NCBI RefSeq assembly: GCF_003325755.1 | Contig: NZ_QORI02000005.1 | Span: 186,001-250,000, forward strand | DNA: 64,000 nt | Reading direction: 5' to 3' | Origin: Pseudomonas sp. SST3 | GTDB taxonomy: Bacteria; Pseudomonadota; Gammaproteobacteria; Pseudomonadales; Pseudomonadaceae | Part shown: positions 1 through 9,180 of the stretch, piece by piece | Numbering within the stretch: the stretch's first letter is position 1 | Layout of the letters: every line of letters begins with the position of its first letter | The notes under the pieces: model-generated | The model's database searches: none | What the model was told of the DNA's origin: nothing | The model's input: only the letters and a program-made list of their open reading frames with translations | Program-made: the position numbers and the translations under genes

Positions 1-146
1 CTACACGTGACGGCCGCGTGACCATCATGATGCCGCATCCGGAACGTGTGTTCCGTGCGGTAACCAACTCCTGGCGCCCGGACGAGTGGCAGGAGGATGG
101 TGGCTGGATGCGCATGTTCCGCAACGCGCGGGTCTGGGTCGACTGA
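1..146 (+). CDS. purL: Phosphoribosylformylglycinamidine synthase, C-terminal end only
   Basis: This is the last 47 codons of a gene that runs off the left edge; the frame opens at base 3 and stops with TGA at 144-146. The peptide contains [15 protein letters not shown] and ends in [12 protein letters not shown]. That is the characteristic end of the glutamine amidotransferase domain of the large, single-chain PurL; the H-P-E supplies the catalytic His and Glu of the triad. PurL converts FGAR to FGAM with ATP and glutamine in de novo purine synthesis, in the cytoplasm. A strong intrinsic terminator follows 13 bases after the stop. The N-terminal part cannot be judged here. Confidence 0.95.
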   Translation, partial: TRDGRVTIMMPHPERVFRAVTNSWRPDEWQEDGGWMRMFRNARVWVD

Positions 147-158
147 ATCAGGCCGAAC

Positions 159-197
159 GAAAAGCCCGGAAGCGCGCAGGTGCTGCGGGCTTTTTCA
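159..197 (+). terminator. Intrinsic terminator after purL
   Basis: The stem AAAGCCCG (161-168) pairs with CGGGCTTT (186-193) and is followed by a T-run. It lies directly downstream of the purL stop codon. Confidence 0.85.
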
Positions 198-347
198 TAA
201 CTGTGAATCGGTCGACATGGTTGGTGAACCAAGCGCATTAGGCAACGTCTGAAGTTGGCACCTGGATGTGCCGGACCGGATCCGGCAAACCTGGTTGCGC
301 CGGTGGAGAAAGGTGCTCCGTCGGCAGTTCTTGATGCGGAGATATTG

Positions 348-665
348 ATGTACAAGCTGTGTTTCTATGTTCCGGAAAGCCATCTGGATGCAGTCAAGAA
401 AGCGGTTTTTGCAGTTGGTGCCGGGCGGATCGGCGCATACGACAGCTGCTGCTGGCAGGTGCTCGGGCACGGCCAGTATCGGCCGCTCGAAGGCAGTAAG
501 CCGTTCCTCGGGCAGCTAGGCCAGGTGCATTCGGTCTCCGAGTGGAAAGTCGAGCTGGTGGTGGCCGACGAGCTGATTCATGACAGCGTCAAAGCACTCA
601 AACGCGCCCATCCATACGAAACACCTGCATTCGAAGTGTGGCGGCTGTCCGACTTACAGTTCTGA
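348..665 (+). CDS. YqfO/NIF3 C-terminal-like small protein (105 aa)
   Basis: A 105-residue cytoplasmic protein starting MYKLCFYVPESHLD. Its single domain resembles the CutA-like insert or C-terminal domain of NIF3/YqfO proteins: the segments FYVPESHLDAVKKAVFAVGAGRIG, split by GAYDSCCW, and the ending RAHPYETPAFEVW are typical. The ATG at 348 is preferred because GGAG precedes it and the family begins here; an upstream in-frame ATG at 255 would add residues unlike the family. It is a stand-alone gene between two terminators, after purL as in other pseudomonads. The biochemical role is unknown; metal or small-ligand binding by a trimeric CutA-like fold is only inference. Confidence 0.85.
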   Translation: MYKLCFYVPESHLDAVKKAVFAVGAGRIGAYDSCCWQVLGHGQYRPLEGSKPFLGQLGQVHSVSEWKVELVVADELIHDSVKALKRAHPYETPAFEVWRLSDLQF

Positions 666-680
666 TTGCGCGAGGCAACG

Positions 681-717
681 AAAAGCCCGAGTTCGCCAGT
701 GGCGGCTCGGGCTTTTT
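681..717 (+). terminator. Intrinsic terminator, probably bidirectional
   Basis: The stem AAAAGCCCGAG (681-691) pairs with CTCGGGCTTTT (706-716). T-runs are available on both strands, so it can serve the small + strand gene and the convergent ohr gene. Confidence 0.85.
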
Positions 718-740
718 ATGCCTAGCGGGCATGGACGCTA

Positions 741-1169
741 TCAGACGTTGACGCTCAGGCGTACGTCGATGTTGCCGCGGGTGGCGTTGGAGTAGGGGCA
801 TACTTTGTGCGCGGCTTCGGTCAATTGCTCGGCGACCGACTGCTCAATGCCCGGCAAGCTGACGGTCAGCTCTACTTCGAGCCCGAATCCGCCCGGAATC
901 TGACCGATACCCACTTTGCCAGTAACCGCTGTGTCGGCGGGTAGCGGCTGATTTAGCTGGCCCGCGGCGAATTTGAGTGCACCGATAAAACAGGCTGAAT
1001 AGCCGGCGGCGAACAGTTGCTCGGGGTTGGTGCCGCCTCCGCCTTGCCCGCCCAGTTCGCGAGGAGTGGAGAGCTTGACGTTGAGCCGCCCGTCTGACGA
1101 CGCAGCGCCGCCGTCGCGGCCCCCGGTCGCAGTGGCGGTTGCGGTATAGAGTGCGGTGATGGCCTGCAT
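741..1169 (-). CDS. ohr: Organic hydroperoxide resistance protein Ohr
   Basis: A 142-residue thiol peroxidase of the OsmC/Ohr family that reduces organic and lipid hydroperoxides in the cytoplasm, typically with lipoylated partners. The N-terminus [20 protein letters not shown] is the family hallmark. The two catalytic cysteines are visible: Cys60 in [10 protein letters not shown] and Cys124 in [14 protein letters not shown] chose the ATG at 1169 because AGGA lies 8 bases upstream; an ATG two codons earlier would be too close to that site. It is downstream of ohrR on the same strand, with a perfect palindrome between them, so repression by OhrR and induction by organic peroxide are likely. 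Confidence 0.95.
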   Translation of the reverse strand: MQAITALYTATATATGGRDGGAASSDGRLNVKLSTPRELGGQGGGGTNPEQLFAAGYSACFIGALKFAAGQLNQPLPADTAVTGKVGIGQIPGGFGLEVELTVSLPGIEQSVAEQLTEAAHKVCPYSNATRGNIDVRLSVNV

Positions 1170-1207
1170 GATCATTGTCCTTTTTGATGGTCGGCTCTGT
1201 AAGTTAT

Positions 1208-1226
1208 CGCGCAAATAATTTGCGCG
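1208..1226. promoter_or_regulatory. Candidate OhrR operator
   Basis: A perfect 9-bp inverted repeat, CGCGCAAAT-A-ATTTGCGCG, lies about 40 bp upstream of the ohr start and downstream of ohrR. Its AT-rich core flanked by GC arms resembles known OhrR/MarR operators. Binding by OhrR is inferred from position and symmetry. Confidence 0.65.
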
Positions 1227-1294
1227 CAAGATAAAATTGTCCTTGAGGCTGGCCGGGTCGAAAGGGGTGTGTAAAGCGAGGGTTCTGCGCGCGC

Positions 1295-1744
1295 TTAGCC
1301 GCGTTTCAGCAGCGCGCTACGAAGGGATGCGAGCTGGTCACGCAGTGCGAGCAAGGCTTCATGCGACTGACCGGTGCATTCAAGCATGCAGGCGGGGAAA
1401 TCACGGGCGCGCTCTTTCATGGTCCGTCCAGCATCAGTGAGATGCAGTTCAACCACGCGTTCATCGCTGCTGCTGCGAGTCCGACTGATCAGGCCTTCGG
1501 CTTCCAGGCGCTTGAGCAGCGGTGTCAGCGAACCGGGTTCGGTCAGCAAGCGGGCGCTGATTTCGCCGACGGTGAGGCCGTCGCGCTCCCAGAGCACGAG
1601 CATTGCGAGGTATTGCGGGTAGGTCAGGCCGATGCTCTTCAGCAATGGCTTATAGGCCTTGGTCATCTGCAGTGAGGCGGAGTACAGGGCGAAACACAGC
1701 TGGTTGTCCAGCTGTAATTGCTCGTCTGAAGCTGTCTTCGTCAT
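1295..1744 (-). CDS. ohrR: MarR-family organic peroxide sensor/repressor OhrR
   Basis: A 149-residue winged-helix regulator of the MarR family. The peroxidatic cysteine of OhrR proteins is at Cys17 in DNQLCFALY, and the motif [21 protein letters not shown] matches OhrR. The winged helix with [10 protein letters not shown] and [10 protein letters not shown] lies mid-protein. Two further cysteines (Cys119 and Cys123, in ACMLEC) could form the intersubunit disulfide of the two-Cys OhrR type. The gene directly precedes ohr on the same strand, with a palindromic operator candidate in the 125-base gap. The expected role is repression of ohr, released when Cys17 is oxidised by organic hydroperoxide. 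Confidence 0.9.
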   Translation of the reverse strand: MTKTASDEQLQLDNQLCFALYSASLQMTKAYKPLLKSIGLTYPQYLAMLVLWERDGLTVGEISARLLTEPGSLTPLLKRLEAEGLISRTRSSSDERVVELHLTDAGRTMKERARDFPACMLECTGQSHEALLALRDQLASLRSALLKRG

Positions 1745-1819
1745 AGGTGACCGAAAGGCGAGGGAATGGTTTTCACGTTAACGCGCTGCCTTGCTTGCTG
1801 CCAAGCCCGGTGCTCCTGA

Positions 1820-2320
1820 TCAGGGGCGAATCTCGATCAGTGTGCCGTTCTTCACAAGGTTCCAGATCTCGCGCATGTCATCGTTCTTCAGCGCGATACA
1901 GCCCTCAGTCCAGTCGAGGGTATGGAAGAACCACTCGGGATATTCTTCATCGAGCGGTGTGCCATGCAGCATGATCATGCTGCCTGGCCGCAAACCGTCA
2001 CGGCTGGCACGCGCCAGGTCCTTGGCGTTCGGGTAGGAGATGTGCATCGCCAAGTTGTACTTATCGGACGTCTTGCGCCAATCAATCCAGTAGAACCCCT
2101 CGGGTGTCCGCTGATCGCCTTCGCGTTCCTTGGGGCCCGGTTGCTTGCCTAGCGACACCCGATAGCTCTTCATGGTGACGCCGCGGCTGATGAGGTGAAG
2201 CTGACGCTCTGACTTGACCACCAGCACCTTGTCGATGAAAGCGTCATCGAATGCTGGCGCAGCACTAGCGTGGGATAGGGCGGCAAACGTGAAGCAGAAG
2301 ATCGCTAACAGCCAGCGCAT
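1820..2320 (-). CDS. L,D-transpeptidase (YkuD/YafK type), exported
   Basis: A 166-residue protein with an N-terminal signal peptide (hydrophobic residues 3-20, probable cleavage after ASA). The YkuD catalytic motif appears as His119 in IMLHGTP and Cys141 in DWTEGCIALKNDDM. The single domain and RTPEGFYWIDWR region resemble the small YafK-like L,D-transpeptidases, which act in the periplasm on peptidoglycan stem peptides or on lipoprotein anchoring. Which reaction this one performs cannot be told from sequence. It lies 34 bases from a Nudix gene on the same strand and may be co-transcribed with it. Confidence 0.88.
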   Translation of the reverse strand: MRWLLAIFCFTFAALSHASAAPAFDDAFIDKVLVVKSERQLHLISRGVTMKSYRVSLGKQPGPKEREGDQRTPEGFYWIDWRKTSDKYNLAMHISYPNAKDLARASRDGLRPGSMIMLHGTPLDEEYPEWFFHTLDWTEGCIALKNDDMREIWNLVKNGTLIEIRP

Positions 2321-2353
2321 TTGGAGCGTTCCTGAATCTTTACGACATCAGAC

Positions 2354-2902
2354 CTATTTGCGCGCCACCCGCATTGCTTCGATGGCTTCATTGCGCACCG
2401 GGAAGGTCTGCTGCACCCGGTCGGCGAAAAAGTATTCTAGGGTACGCCCAACGGTCGGGAAAGCCAGCTCAGACCAAGGGATGTCGGCCTGTCGGAAAAG
2501 CCTGACCTCCAAGCTTTCGTCCCCCGCGCCGAATCGTTCGTCGACCAGTTCGGCGCGAAAGAACATATAGACCTGGTTGATATGCGGCAGGTCGAACAGC
2601 GTATAAAGCTGAAGGTCCGTGACCCTGGCGCAGGCTTCCTCCAGCGTTTCGCGCTCTGCGGCCTGTTGCACGGTTTCGCCGTTCTCCATGAAACCGGCCG
2701 GCAGCGTCCAATAACCGCGACGTGGCTCGATCGCGCGCCGGCAGAGCAAGACATTGTCTTCCCATACGGGCAGACAGCCGGCAACGATGCGTGGGTTCTG
2801 ATAGTGAACCGTATCGCAGGTGGCACAGACGAAACGGGTCCTGTTATCTCCATCCGGCACTCGCTCTGTGATCGAGCCGCCGCACTGGCTGCAGAATTTC
2901 AT
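2354..2902 (-). CDS. Nudix hydrolase with N-terminal zinc ribbon
   Basis: A 182-residue cytoplasmic protein. A zinc ribbon is formed by Cys4, Cys7, Cys26 and Cys29. The Nudix box begins at Gly70 and reads GFMENGETVQQAAERE followed by TLEEACA, keeping the Glu residues that bind metal. The Gly normally near the end of the box is Cys91. The architecture recalls NudC-like proteins, but the protein is shorter than NAD pyrophosphatase NudC and lacks its N-terminal domain, so the substrate is uncertain (an NDP-X compound). It starts at an ATG with the first zinc ligand at residue 4. It is transcribed with the L,D-transpeptidase gene. Confidence 0.85.
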   Translation of the reverse strand: MKFCSQCGGSITERVPDGDNRTRFVCATCDTVHYQNPRIVAGCLPVWEDNVLLCRRAIEPRRGYWTLPAGFMENGETVQQAAERETLEEACARVTDLQLYTLFDLPHINQVYMFFRAELVDERFGAGDESLEVRLFRQADIPWSELAFPTVGRTLEYFFADRVQQTFPVRNEAIEAMRVARK

Positions 2903-3123
2903 CGCGCTTCCTTCGGTTTGCCTGCCGTTCTCAATCGTTCAGGGGTTCATTGGCGGTCCGGAATTGTTAGGAGCCGGTCTGCCGCAAAAAGTGTTTCAGC
3001 GACCGCTGCCTGTTTACCGCTTTCGTTTTGGTGGTACCAGAGCCGTCGGGTTTTGCTTTGCCTGTCTTGGGGGCTTCGGTGATTCATGCCATGATGCCAG
3101 TCAAAGACAGAAAGAGAAGCTTC

Positions 3124-3738
3124 ATGCTGGACAATATTCTCCAACGGGTGCGTGACTATTCTCCGCATCTCCTGGAGCCGGAAGGCCGAATGCCCGAAGC
3201 GGCCGTGTTGATGCCGATAACGCGCAGCGATTCGCCGGAGCTGGTGCTGACCCTTCGCGCCAGCGGCCTGTCCACCCACGGTGGAGAAGTGGCGTTTCCC
3301 GGTGGTCGACGTGATCCGGAGGACCGAGACCTGATCCATACCGCGCTGCGCGAAGCTGAAGAAGAAGTAGGCCTGGCGCCGGGTATGGTGGAAATTGTCG
3401 GACCGCTCAGCAGCTTGGTATCGCTGCACGGCATCCATGTCACGCCCTATGTCGGCATCGTGCCGGATTATGTGGAATACCGCGCGAACGATGCAGAGAT
3501 TGCGTCGGTCTTTTCCGTGCCGCTGGAATTCTTTTGTCAGGATGCGCGCGAGGTCACCCACCGAATCGATTACCAGGGCGGTGCCTGGTACGTGCCGTCC
3601 TACCGGTATGGCGAGTACAAGATCTGGGGGCTGACGGCCATCATGATCGTTGAGCTGGTAAATCTGGTGTACGACGCCAGAATCGAAATGCGCCGGCCTC
3701 CCGCTTCCTACATCGATCTGAGTCAGAAGAGGTCATGA
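3124..3738 (+). CDS. NudL-type CoA pyrophosphatase (Nudix)
   Basis: A 204-residue Nudix hydrolase. The CoA-specific signature [20 protein letters not shown] lies at about residues 42-61, immediately before the Nudix helix with [11 protein letters not shown] (residues 74-84). Such enzymes split CoA or acyl-CoA to 3'-phosphoadenosine phosphate and phosphopantetheine. The start at 3124 gives the family's usual N-terminus [10 protein letters not shown]; the upstream in-frame extension has no family similarity. The stop overlaps the start of the carbonic-anhydrase-like gene (ATGA at 3735-3738), which suggests translational coupling. Confidence 0.88.
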   Translation: MLDNILQRVRDYSPHLLEPEGRMPEAAVLMPITRSDSPELVLTLRASGLSTHGGEVAFPGGRRDPEDRDLIHTALREAEEEVGLAPGMVEIVGPLSSLVSLHGIHVTPYVGIVPDYVEYRANDAEIASVFSVPLEFFCQDAREVTHRIDYQGGAWYVPSYRYGEYKIWGLTAIMIVELVNLVYDARIEMRRPPASYIDLSQKRS

Positions 3739-4265
3739 CCGTGAAATATCGCCTGGGTGATTCCCGCGTTGAAACCCATCCGCAAAGCTGGGTAGCGCCA
3801 AATGCCACGTTGGTTGGCAAGATTCGCCTGGATGCAGGCGCTAATGTTTGGTTTGGTGCGGTACTGCGTGGCGATAACGAGCTGATCCACATCGGTGAGA
3901 ACAGCAACGTGCAGGACGGCAGCGTCATGCACACCGATATGGGCCACCCGCTGACGCTGGGAACCGGGGTCACCGTTGGGCATAACGCTATGTTGCATGG
4001 CTGTACCGTAGGCGATTACAGCCTGGTTGGGATCAATGCAGTGATTCTCAATGGGGCGAAGATCGGCAAGTACTGCATCATCGGCGCCAACACGCTGATC
4101 GCCGAAGGCAAGGAAATTCCGGATGGGTCATTGGTGGTGGGGTCGCCAGGCAAGGTGATTCGCGAGCTGACCGAGCAACAGAGAAAGATGCTTGAAGCGA
4201 GTGCTGCCCATTATGTGCATAACGCCCAGCGATATGCGCGCGAGTTGGCGGAGCAGGACGATTGA
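3735..4265 (+). CDS. Gamma-carbonic-anhydrase-family protein (YrdA-like)
   Basis: A 176-residue left-handed beta-helix protein built of hexapeptide repeats such as VGKIRL, IHIGEN and VTVGHN. The three expected metal-binding histidines are His66 (SVMHTD), His83 and His88 (GHNAMLHGC). This matches YrdA/PaaY-like trimers; many lack carbonic anhydrase activity, so catalysis is not assured. It is translationally coupled to the upstream Nudix gene and to the DUF1289 gene behind it. Confidence 0.9.
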   Translation: MTVKYRLGDSRVETHPQSWVAPNATLVGKIRLDAGANVWFGAVLRGDNELIHIGENSNVQDGSVMHTDMGHPLTLGTGVTVGHNAMLHGCTVGDYSLVGINAVILNGAKIGKYCIIGANTLIAEGKEIPDGSLVVGSPGKVIRELTEQQRKMLEASAAHYVHNAQRYARELAEQDD

Positions 4266-4453
4266 ACGCCGAGAATAAGCCGGTCGCCTCACCCTGCGTC
4301 AGTATCTGCGCGTTGGATGAGGAGGATCTCTGTACCGGCTGTCAGCGCAGCCTCGACGAGATCCGCCGCTGGAGCCGCATGGACAATCAGGAGCGGCGCC
4401 AGGTGCTGCTGCGGTGCCATGAGCGGGCGCGTGCAAGCGGGTTGCTGTTTTAA
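4262..4453 (+). CDS. DUF1289 small cysteine-rich protein
   Basis: A 63-residue protein beginning at a TTG codon that overlaps the preceding stop (TTGA). Cys12, Cys16, Cys24 and Cys27 (SPCVSIC and DLCTGCQRS) form the conserved DUF1289 motif, presumably a metal or iron-sulfur site. The segment [18 protein letters not shown] is also typical. The function is unknown. The overlap with the gamma-carbonic-anhydrase-like gene indicates one operon of three genes. Confidence 0.85.
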   Translation: MNAENKPVASPCVSICALDEEDLCTGCQRSLDEIRRWSRMDNQERRQVLLRCHERARASGLLF

Positions 4454-4474
4454 CCACCACCGCAGTCGATACCG

Positions 4475-5761
4475 TTACAGGGCGTCGCTCGATGCGTCCT
4501 GGGTGTCTTCGATCACCCAGGCGCGGACGCTTTTGACGCGATTATCCGCGGCCTGCAGGATCTCGAGTCGGTACTGGTTGATCTGCAGGCAGATACCACT
4601 ATCCGGAATATGCTCGAGCGCCTCGGTAATCAAGCCGTTGAGAGTTTTGGGGCCGTCGCAGGGGAGATGCCAGCCCAGGGCTCGGTTGACTTCGCGCAGA
4701 TAGGCGGCGCCGTCGATTACCAGGGTTCCGTCGTCCTGCGGATGAATGTCCGGGCTGCGCAGGGCGTCCTGATTGCTGAACTCGCCGACGATCTCTTCGA
4801 GAATGTCTTCCAGCGTAACGATCCCCAGTACATCGCCGTATTCGTCGACGACGATACCGATACGCCGTTTCTGCTTTTGAAAATTGACCAGCTGCGTGGA
4901 GAGCGGGGTGTTCTCGGGAATGAAGTAGGGCTCGTTACAGGCCTCAAGCAAGCTTTCCCGGGTAAGCTGATCGTGGCTGAGTAGTCGCGCGATCTGCCGC
5001 ATGTGCACGATGCCCTCGATCTGGTTGATGTCATTGCGATACACCGGAAGGCGGGTGTGAGGGGTCGTGCGCAGCTGGGTCACGATGGTTTCCAGATCGT
5101 CCTCGAGGTCGATGCCGGCAACCTCGTTGCGAGGGATCATGATGTCATCGACCGTGACCCTTTCCAGATCGAGGATGCCGAGCAGCATGCTTTGTCGATT
5201 CATCGGCATGTCGCTACCCGATTCGTGCACGACGCTACGCAGTTCTTCGGTGGACAGGCTGTCGTTGCCCTTGTTGGATAGATCGACGCCGAGCAGCTTG
5301 AGCAGGCCGTTGCTGATCCAATTGAGCAATGCCACCAGCGGATACAGCACTTTCTGCAGCAGCAGCAACGGAAGGCTGACAGGATAAGCGACCGCCTCGG
5401 GTCGCAGGGCGGCGAGTGTCTTGGGGGTTATCTCGCCGAAAATCAACAGCGTGATGGTCAGGCCAATGGTTGCGATCGCGATACCGGCCTCACCCCACAG
5501 CTTGATCGCCAGCACAGTAGCGATCGACGAGGCGAGGATATTGACGAAATTGTTGCCGACCAGGATGGTCCCGAGTAGCCGATCCGGCCGTTCAAGCAGA
5601 GTGCTCGCGCGTTTTGCTCCCCGGTGTCCTTCCTTGGCCTGGTGGCGCAGGCGGTAGCGGTTGAGGCTGAGCATTCCGGTTTCGGAGCTGGAGAAGAATG
5701 CCGAGCACAAAAGCAAAAAGACCAGCATGCCGACCAGAAAGCCGGGGTGTAGATGTTCCAC
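4475..5761 (-). CDS. CorC/HlyC-family membrane protein (DUF21-CBS-CorC)
   Basis: A 428-residue inner-membrane protein. The DUF21 membrane domain occupies about residues 1-190, with hydrophobic segments beginning FLVGMLVFLLLCSAFFSSSE. A pair of CBS domains follows (about 205-330; IMIPRNEVAGIDLEDD and VVDEYGDVLGIVTLEDILEE), then a C-terminal CorC_HlyC FAD-like domain. The family (YfjD, CNNM-like) is tied to Mg2+/Co2+ transport or resistance; the substrate here is not known. It lies 9 bases behind the cytochrome-c-assembly-like gene on the same strand, so the two probably share a transcript. Confidence 0.9.
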   Translation of the reverse strand: MEHLHPGFLVGMLVFLLLCSAFFSSSETGMLSLNRYRLRHQAKEGHRGAKRASTLLERPDRLLGTILVGNNFVNILASSIATVLAIKLWGEAGIAIATIGLTITLLIFGEITPKTLAALRPEAVAYPVSLPLLLLQKVLYPLVALLNWISNGLLKLLGVDLSNKGNDSLSTEELRSVVHESGSDMPMNRQSMLLGILDLERVTVDDIMIPRNEVAGIDLEDDLETIVTQLRTTPHTRLPVYRNDINQIEGIVHMRQIARLLSHDQLTRESLLEACNEPYFIPENTPLSTQLVNFQKQKRRIGIVVDEYGDVLGIVTLEDILEEIVGEFSNQDALRSPDIHPQDDGTLVIDGAAYLREVNRALGWHLPCDGPKTLNGLITEALEHIPDSGICLQINQYRLEILQAADNRVKSVRAWVIEDTQDASSDAL

Positions 5762-5770
5762 GTAGTGGTC

Positions 5771-6571
5771 CTAGATGTGCAGGATGAATTCGCGGACCAG
5801 CTTGCTGCCAAAGTAGGCCAGCATCAGCAGGCAGAAGCCTGCGAGAGTCCAGCGAATGGCCTTGTAGCCGCGCCAGCCAAGCTGATGGCGGCCCAACAGC
5901 AGCAGGCCGAAGACTACCCAGGCGACGACCGACAGTAGTGTCTTGTGCACCAGATGCTGCGCGAAAAGGTTATCGAGAAACAGCCAGCCCGAAATCAGCG
6001 ATGCCGATAGCAGCAGCCAGCCGGCGAGAAGGAAGCCGAACAGCAGGCTTTCCATGGTCTGCAGAGGCGGGAAGTTCTTGATCAGGCCGGACGGGTGTTT
6101 GTGCTTGAGGTGATGGTCCTGCAGAAGCAGCAGCAAGGATTGGAAGGCTGCGATCGTGAGCATCCCGTAAGCCAGTATGGAAAACAGAATATGGGCCAGG
6201 ATTCCCGGTTGCTCGGTAATGGCCGGCGGGGTGCCGGACGGGGCGAACTGAGCGAACAGCACCGTAAGGCAGCCGAGCGGGAAAAGCAGCAGCAGAAGGT
6301 TTTCGACCGGCATGCGGTAAAGCGCGAGCAGAATCAGAAGGATTACGGCGGCAGCGATCAGGCTGGAGGCCGTGAAAAAATCCAGATGCAGACCGCTCGG
6401 CGACAGTAGCTGGATGAACAGGCTCATCCCGTGCGCCATGAGCGCCAGCGCGCCCAGGGCGAGCAGCAGACGTTTGTCAGGCACGGTGCGTTGCGCCAGG
6501 CGCAGGCCTTGATATCCGGTGACGCCAGCATAAAGACAGGCGGCGGCTAGGCTCGGTAGCAGAGGGTGCAT
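5771..6571 (-). CDS. CcsA-type cytochrome c assembly / YpjD-like membrane protein
   Basis: A 266-residue protein with about eight hydrophobic segments and conserved histidines (His in LMAHGMS, ILAHILFS and LVHKTLLS), as in the CcsA/CcmC haem-handling superfamily. In pseudomonads this stand-alone form next to ffh is usually called YpjD; a direct role in cytochrome c maturation is unproved. The ATG at 6571 gives the expected MHPLLPSLAA start; the longer frame adds 22 non-hydrophobic residues. It is divergent from ffh and precedes the CorC-like gene. Confidence 0.85.
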   Translation of the reverse strand: MHPLLPSLAAACLYAGVTGYQGLRLAQRTVPDKRLLLALGALALMAHGMSLFIQLLSPSGLHLDFFTASSLIAAAVILLILLALYRMPVENLLLLLFPLGCLTVLFAQFAPSGTPPAITEQPGILAHILFSILAYGMLTIAAFQSLLLLLQDHHLKHKHPSGLIKNFPPLQTMESLLFGFLLAGWLLLSASLISGWLFLDNLFAQHLVHKTLLSVVAWVVFGLLLLGRHQLGWRGYKAIRWTLAGFCLLMLAYFGSKLVREFILHI

Positions 6572-6773
6572 AGGTCTGTTAGCAGGCTCGAAAGGCGCTG
6601 AGTGTGGCACAAACACCGGGCGCGCAAAAGTGCACAAACAGCGTGGTTTGTTGCCCGGCGGGGCTGGGCATGGTCGGTTTGCCGGATAGTCGCGCTGTCC
6701 TTTGTCGGGGCGGGTTGAGCGGTATTGATGAAAAGCACCGACTGCGGGGTACCGGCTCGGGGGTCGCAGCTTC

Positions 6774-6779
6774 TATAAT
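6774..6779 (+). promoter_or_regulatory. Candidate -10 element for ffh
   Basis: A perfect TATAAT sits 35 bases before the ffh start codon in the divergent ypjD-ffh gap. No good -35 match is visible at the usual spacing. Confidence 0.45.
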
Positions 6780-6814
6780 CGGGGCCTTAACCACATCCAG
6801 CGTGGAAATGGCAC

Positions 6815-8194
6815 ATGTTTGAAAACCTAACCGACCGCCTCTCCCAGACGCTTCGCCATGTTACCGGCAAGGCCAAGCTGACCGAGGACAACATCAAGGA
6901 CACCCTGCGCGAAGTGCGAATGGCACTGCTTGAGGCCGACGTTGCGCTGCCGGTGGTCAAGGAGTTTGTTGCCAGGGTCAAGGACAGGGCTGTCGGCACG
7001 GAGGTCTCCAAAAGCCTGACGCCAGGTCAGGCGTTCGTGAAGATCGTGCGCGCAGAACTCGAAGAGTTAATGGGCGCCGCCAACGAAGACCTCGACCTCA
7101 GCGTGGTGCCGCCGGCCGTGGTGCTGATGGCTGGCCTGCAGGGCGCGGGCAAGACCACGACGGTCGGCAAGCTGGCGCGATTCCTCAAAGAACGCAAGAA
7201 GAAGTCGGTGTTGGTCGTTTCCGCAGACGTCTACCGCCCGGCGGCGATTAAGCAGCTGGAAACCTTGGCTGCGGAAGTGGGCGTGACCTTCTTTCCGTCC
7301 GATACCAGCCAGAAGCCGGTAGAGATCGCCCAGGCGGCTATCCGCGAGGCCAAGCTCAAGTACATCGATGTAGTGCTGGTCGACACGGCCGGACGGCTAG
7401 CGATTGATGCCGAAATGATGGCGGAAATTCAGGCTGTTCATGCAGCGATCAAGCCGGCCGAGACACTGTTCGTGGTCGATGCCATGACCGGTCAGGATGC
7501 CGCCAACACCGCCAAGGCGTTCGGTGAGGCACTGCCGCTGACCGGCGTGGTGCTGACCAAGGTCGACGGCGATGCGCGTGGTGGTGCCGCGTTGTCGGTC
7601 CGTCATATCACCGGCAAGCCGATCAAATTCCTCGGCATGGGCGAGAAGAGCGATGCGCTCGAGCCGTTTCATCCGGACCGGATCGCCTCGCGCATCCTTG
7701 GCATGGGTGATGTGCTCAGTCTGATCGAGCAGGCCGAGCAGACCCTGGATCGGGAGAAGGCCGAGAAACTCACCAAAAAGCTGAAGAAGGGCAAGGGCTT
7801 CGATCTGGAAGATTTCCGTGATCAGCTTCAGCAGATGAAAAACATGGGCGGCCTCGGCGGGCTGATGGACAAGCTGCCGTCGATCGGCGGCGTGAATCTT
7901 TCGCAGATGGGCAATGCCCAAGGCGCGGCCGAGAAGCAGTTCAAGCAGATGGAAGCCATCATCAACTCGATGACGCCTGTCGAGCGCCGCAACCCAGATA
8001 TCATCAGCGGCTCGCGCAAGCGTCGCATCGCCATGGGCTCCGGCACTCAAGTGCAGGACATTGGCCGCCTGATCAAGCAGCACAAGCAGATGCAGAAGAT
8101 GATGAAGAAGGTCAGCGGCAAAGGCGGCATGGCCAAGATGATGCGCGGCATGGGCGGTATGTTCCCAGGCGGTGGTGGGATGCCAAAGTTCTAG
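6815..8194 (+). CDS. ffh: Signal recognition particle protein Ffh (SRP54)
   Basis: A 459-residue GTPase that binds 4.5S RNA and signal sequences and delivers ribosomes to FtsY at the inner membrane. The order is an N-terminal helical bundle (1-90), the G domain with [10 protein letters not shown] at 107-116, DTAGRLA and [10 protein letters not shown], and a methionine-rich M domain from about 300. The tail is rich in Met and Gly ([18 protein letters not shown]), as in other proteobacteria. The length is normal for the family. It stands alone on its transcript, ahead of the rpsP operon. Confidence 0.97.
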   Translation: MFENLTDRLSQTLRHVTGKAKLTEDNIKDTLREVRMALLEADVALPVVKEFVARVKDRAVGTEVSKSLTPGQAFVKIVRAELEELMGAANEDLDLSVVPPAVVLMAGLQGAGKTTTVGKLARFLKERKKKSVLVVSADVYRPAAIKQLETLAAEVGVTFFPSDTSQKPVEIAQAAIREAKLKYIDVVLVDTAGRLAIDAEMMAEIQAVHAAIKPAETLFVVDAMTGQDAANTAKAFGEALPLTGVVLTKVDGDARGGAALSVRHITGKPIKFLGMGEKSDALEPFHPDRIASRILGMGDVLSLIEQAEQTLDREKAEKLTKKLKKGKGFDLEDFRDQLQQMKNMGGLGGLMDKLPSIGGVNLSQMGNAQGAAEKQFKQMEAIINSMTPVERRNPDIISGSRKRRIAMGSGTQVQDIGRLIKQHKQMQKMMKKVSGKGGMAKMMRGMGGMFPGGGGMPKF

Positions 8195-8286
8195 CTTCCA
8201 AGGCTTTCGGCGCGGCCCGTTGTTGGTCGCCGCCGAAGCGGGATGGGCCTGCGGCAGAGGCCTGCGGCTGTTTTTGAAAAAGCCAT

Positions 8287-8314
8287 TTGCAAAAGTCCGG
8301 ATAATCCTTAGAAT
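8287..8314 (+). promoter_or_regulatory. Candidate sigma-70 promoter for the rpsP operon
   Basis: TTGCAA (8287-8292) is followed after 16 bases by TAGAAT (8309-8314), about 68 bases before rpsP. Spacing and hexamers fit a housekeeping promoter. Confidence 0.55.
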
Positions 8315-8381
8315 ATGCGGCCTTTCGGGCCTTGGGCCCTGCATTCAGATTTGCTGTACCGACTACAGGAACGATGTTCAC

Positions 8382-8633
8382 ATGGTAACTATTCGTCTCG
8401 CCCGTGGCGGCTCCAAGAAGCGCCCTTTCTACCACCTGACCGTGACCAACAGCCGCAACCCGCGCGATGGTCGCTTCGTTGAGCGCATCGGTTTCTTCAA
8501 TCCGGTTGCCTCGGGTGCAGAAGTGAAGCTCTCGGTAAACCAGGAGCGTGCCGCTTATTGGTTGGGCCAGGGCGCACAGCCGTCTGAGCGTGTTGCTCAG
8601 CTGCTGAAGGAAGCTTCCAAGGCTGCTGCCTGA
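8382..8633 (+). CDS. rpsP: 30S ribosomal protein S16
   Basis: An 83-residue protein beginning [19 protein letters not shown], the strongly conserved S16 start, with [10 protein letters not shown] and the ending [19 protein letters not shown]. The length is typical. S16 binds 16S rRNA early in 30S assembly. The ATG at 8382 is chosen by family alignment and by AGGA about 12 bases upstream. It is the first gene of the classic rpsP-rimM-trmD-rplS operon. Confidence 0.97.
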   Translation: MVTIRLARGGSKKRPFYHLTVTNSRNPRDGRFVERIGFFNPVASGAEVKLSVNQERAAYWLGQGAQPSERVAQLLKEASKAAA

Positions 8634-8638
8634 AACAC

Positions 8639-9175
8639 ATGAACGCCACGTCAGCCCCGGCCGAAGACCTTATCGTCATCGGCAAGATCGTTTCGGTGCA
8701 TGGCGTGCGTGGTGACGTAAAGATCTATTCCTTTACCGATCCGATCGAAAATCTGCTGGACTATCGACGCTGGACGCTCAGGCGAGGCGACGAAGTCAAG
8801 CAGGTCGAGCTGGACAAGGGGCGCCTCCAGGGCAAGATTCTGGTGGCTACGCTCAAGGGGCTGACTGATCGTGAAGTGGCGCGTACGTACGCCGACTTCG
8901 AGATATGCATCCCTCGTGATGAGCTGCCTGACTTGACCGGTGATGAGTATTATTGGTTCCAGCTTCAGGGTCTTAAGGTCATCAATCAGCTCGGGCAAGT
9001 GCTTGGGCGGGTGGATCATCTACTCGAGACCGGAGCCAACGATGTTCTGGTGGTCAAGCCGTTTGACGGCAGCCTGGACGATCGTGAACGTTTGCTGCCC
9101 TATACCGATCCCTGCGTTTTGAGGGTCGATCTGGATGCAGGCGAGATGCACGTTGAATGGGATGCGGACTTCTGA
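8639..9175 (+). CDS. rimM: Ribosome maturation factor RimM
   Basis: A 178-residue cytoplasmic assembly factor. The N-terminal beta-barrel is seen in [19 protein letters not shown], and the C-terminal PRC barrel in [20 protein letters not shown] and ANDVLVVKP. RimM helps 16S rRNA processing and S19 incorporation. The start codon lies 5 bases after rpsP, and the stop is 5 bases before trmD, consistent with tight operon coupling. Confidence 0.96.
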   Translation: MNATSAPAEDLIVIGKIVSVHGVRGDVKIYSFTDPIENLLDYRRWTLRRGDEVKQVELDKGRLQGKILVATLKGLTDREVARTYADFEICIPRDELPDLTGDEYYWFQLQGLKVINQLGQVLGRVDHLLETGANDVLVVKPFDGSLDDRERLLPYTDPCVLRVDLDAGEMHVEWDADF

Positions 9176-9180
9176 GCGAT

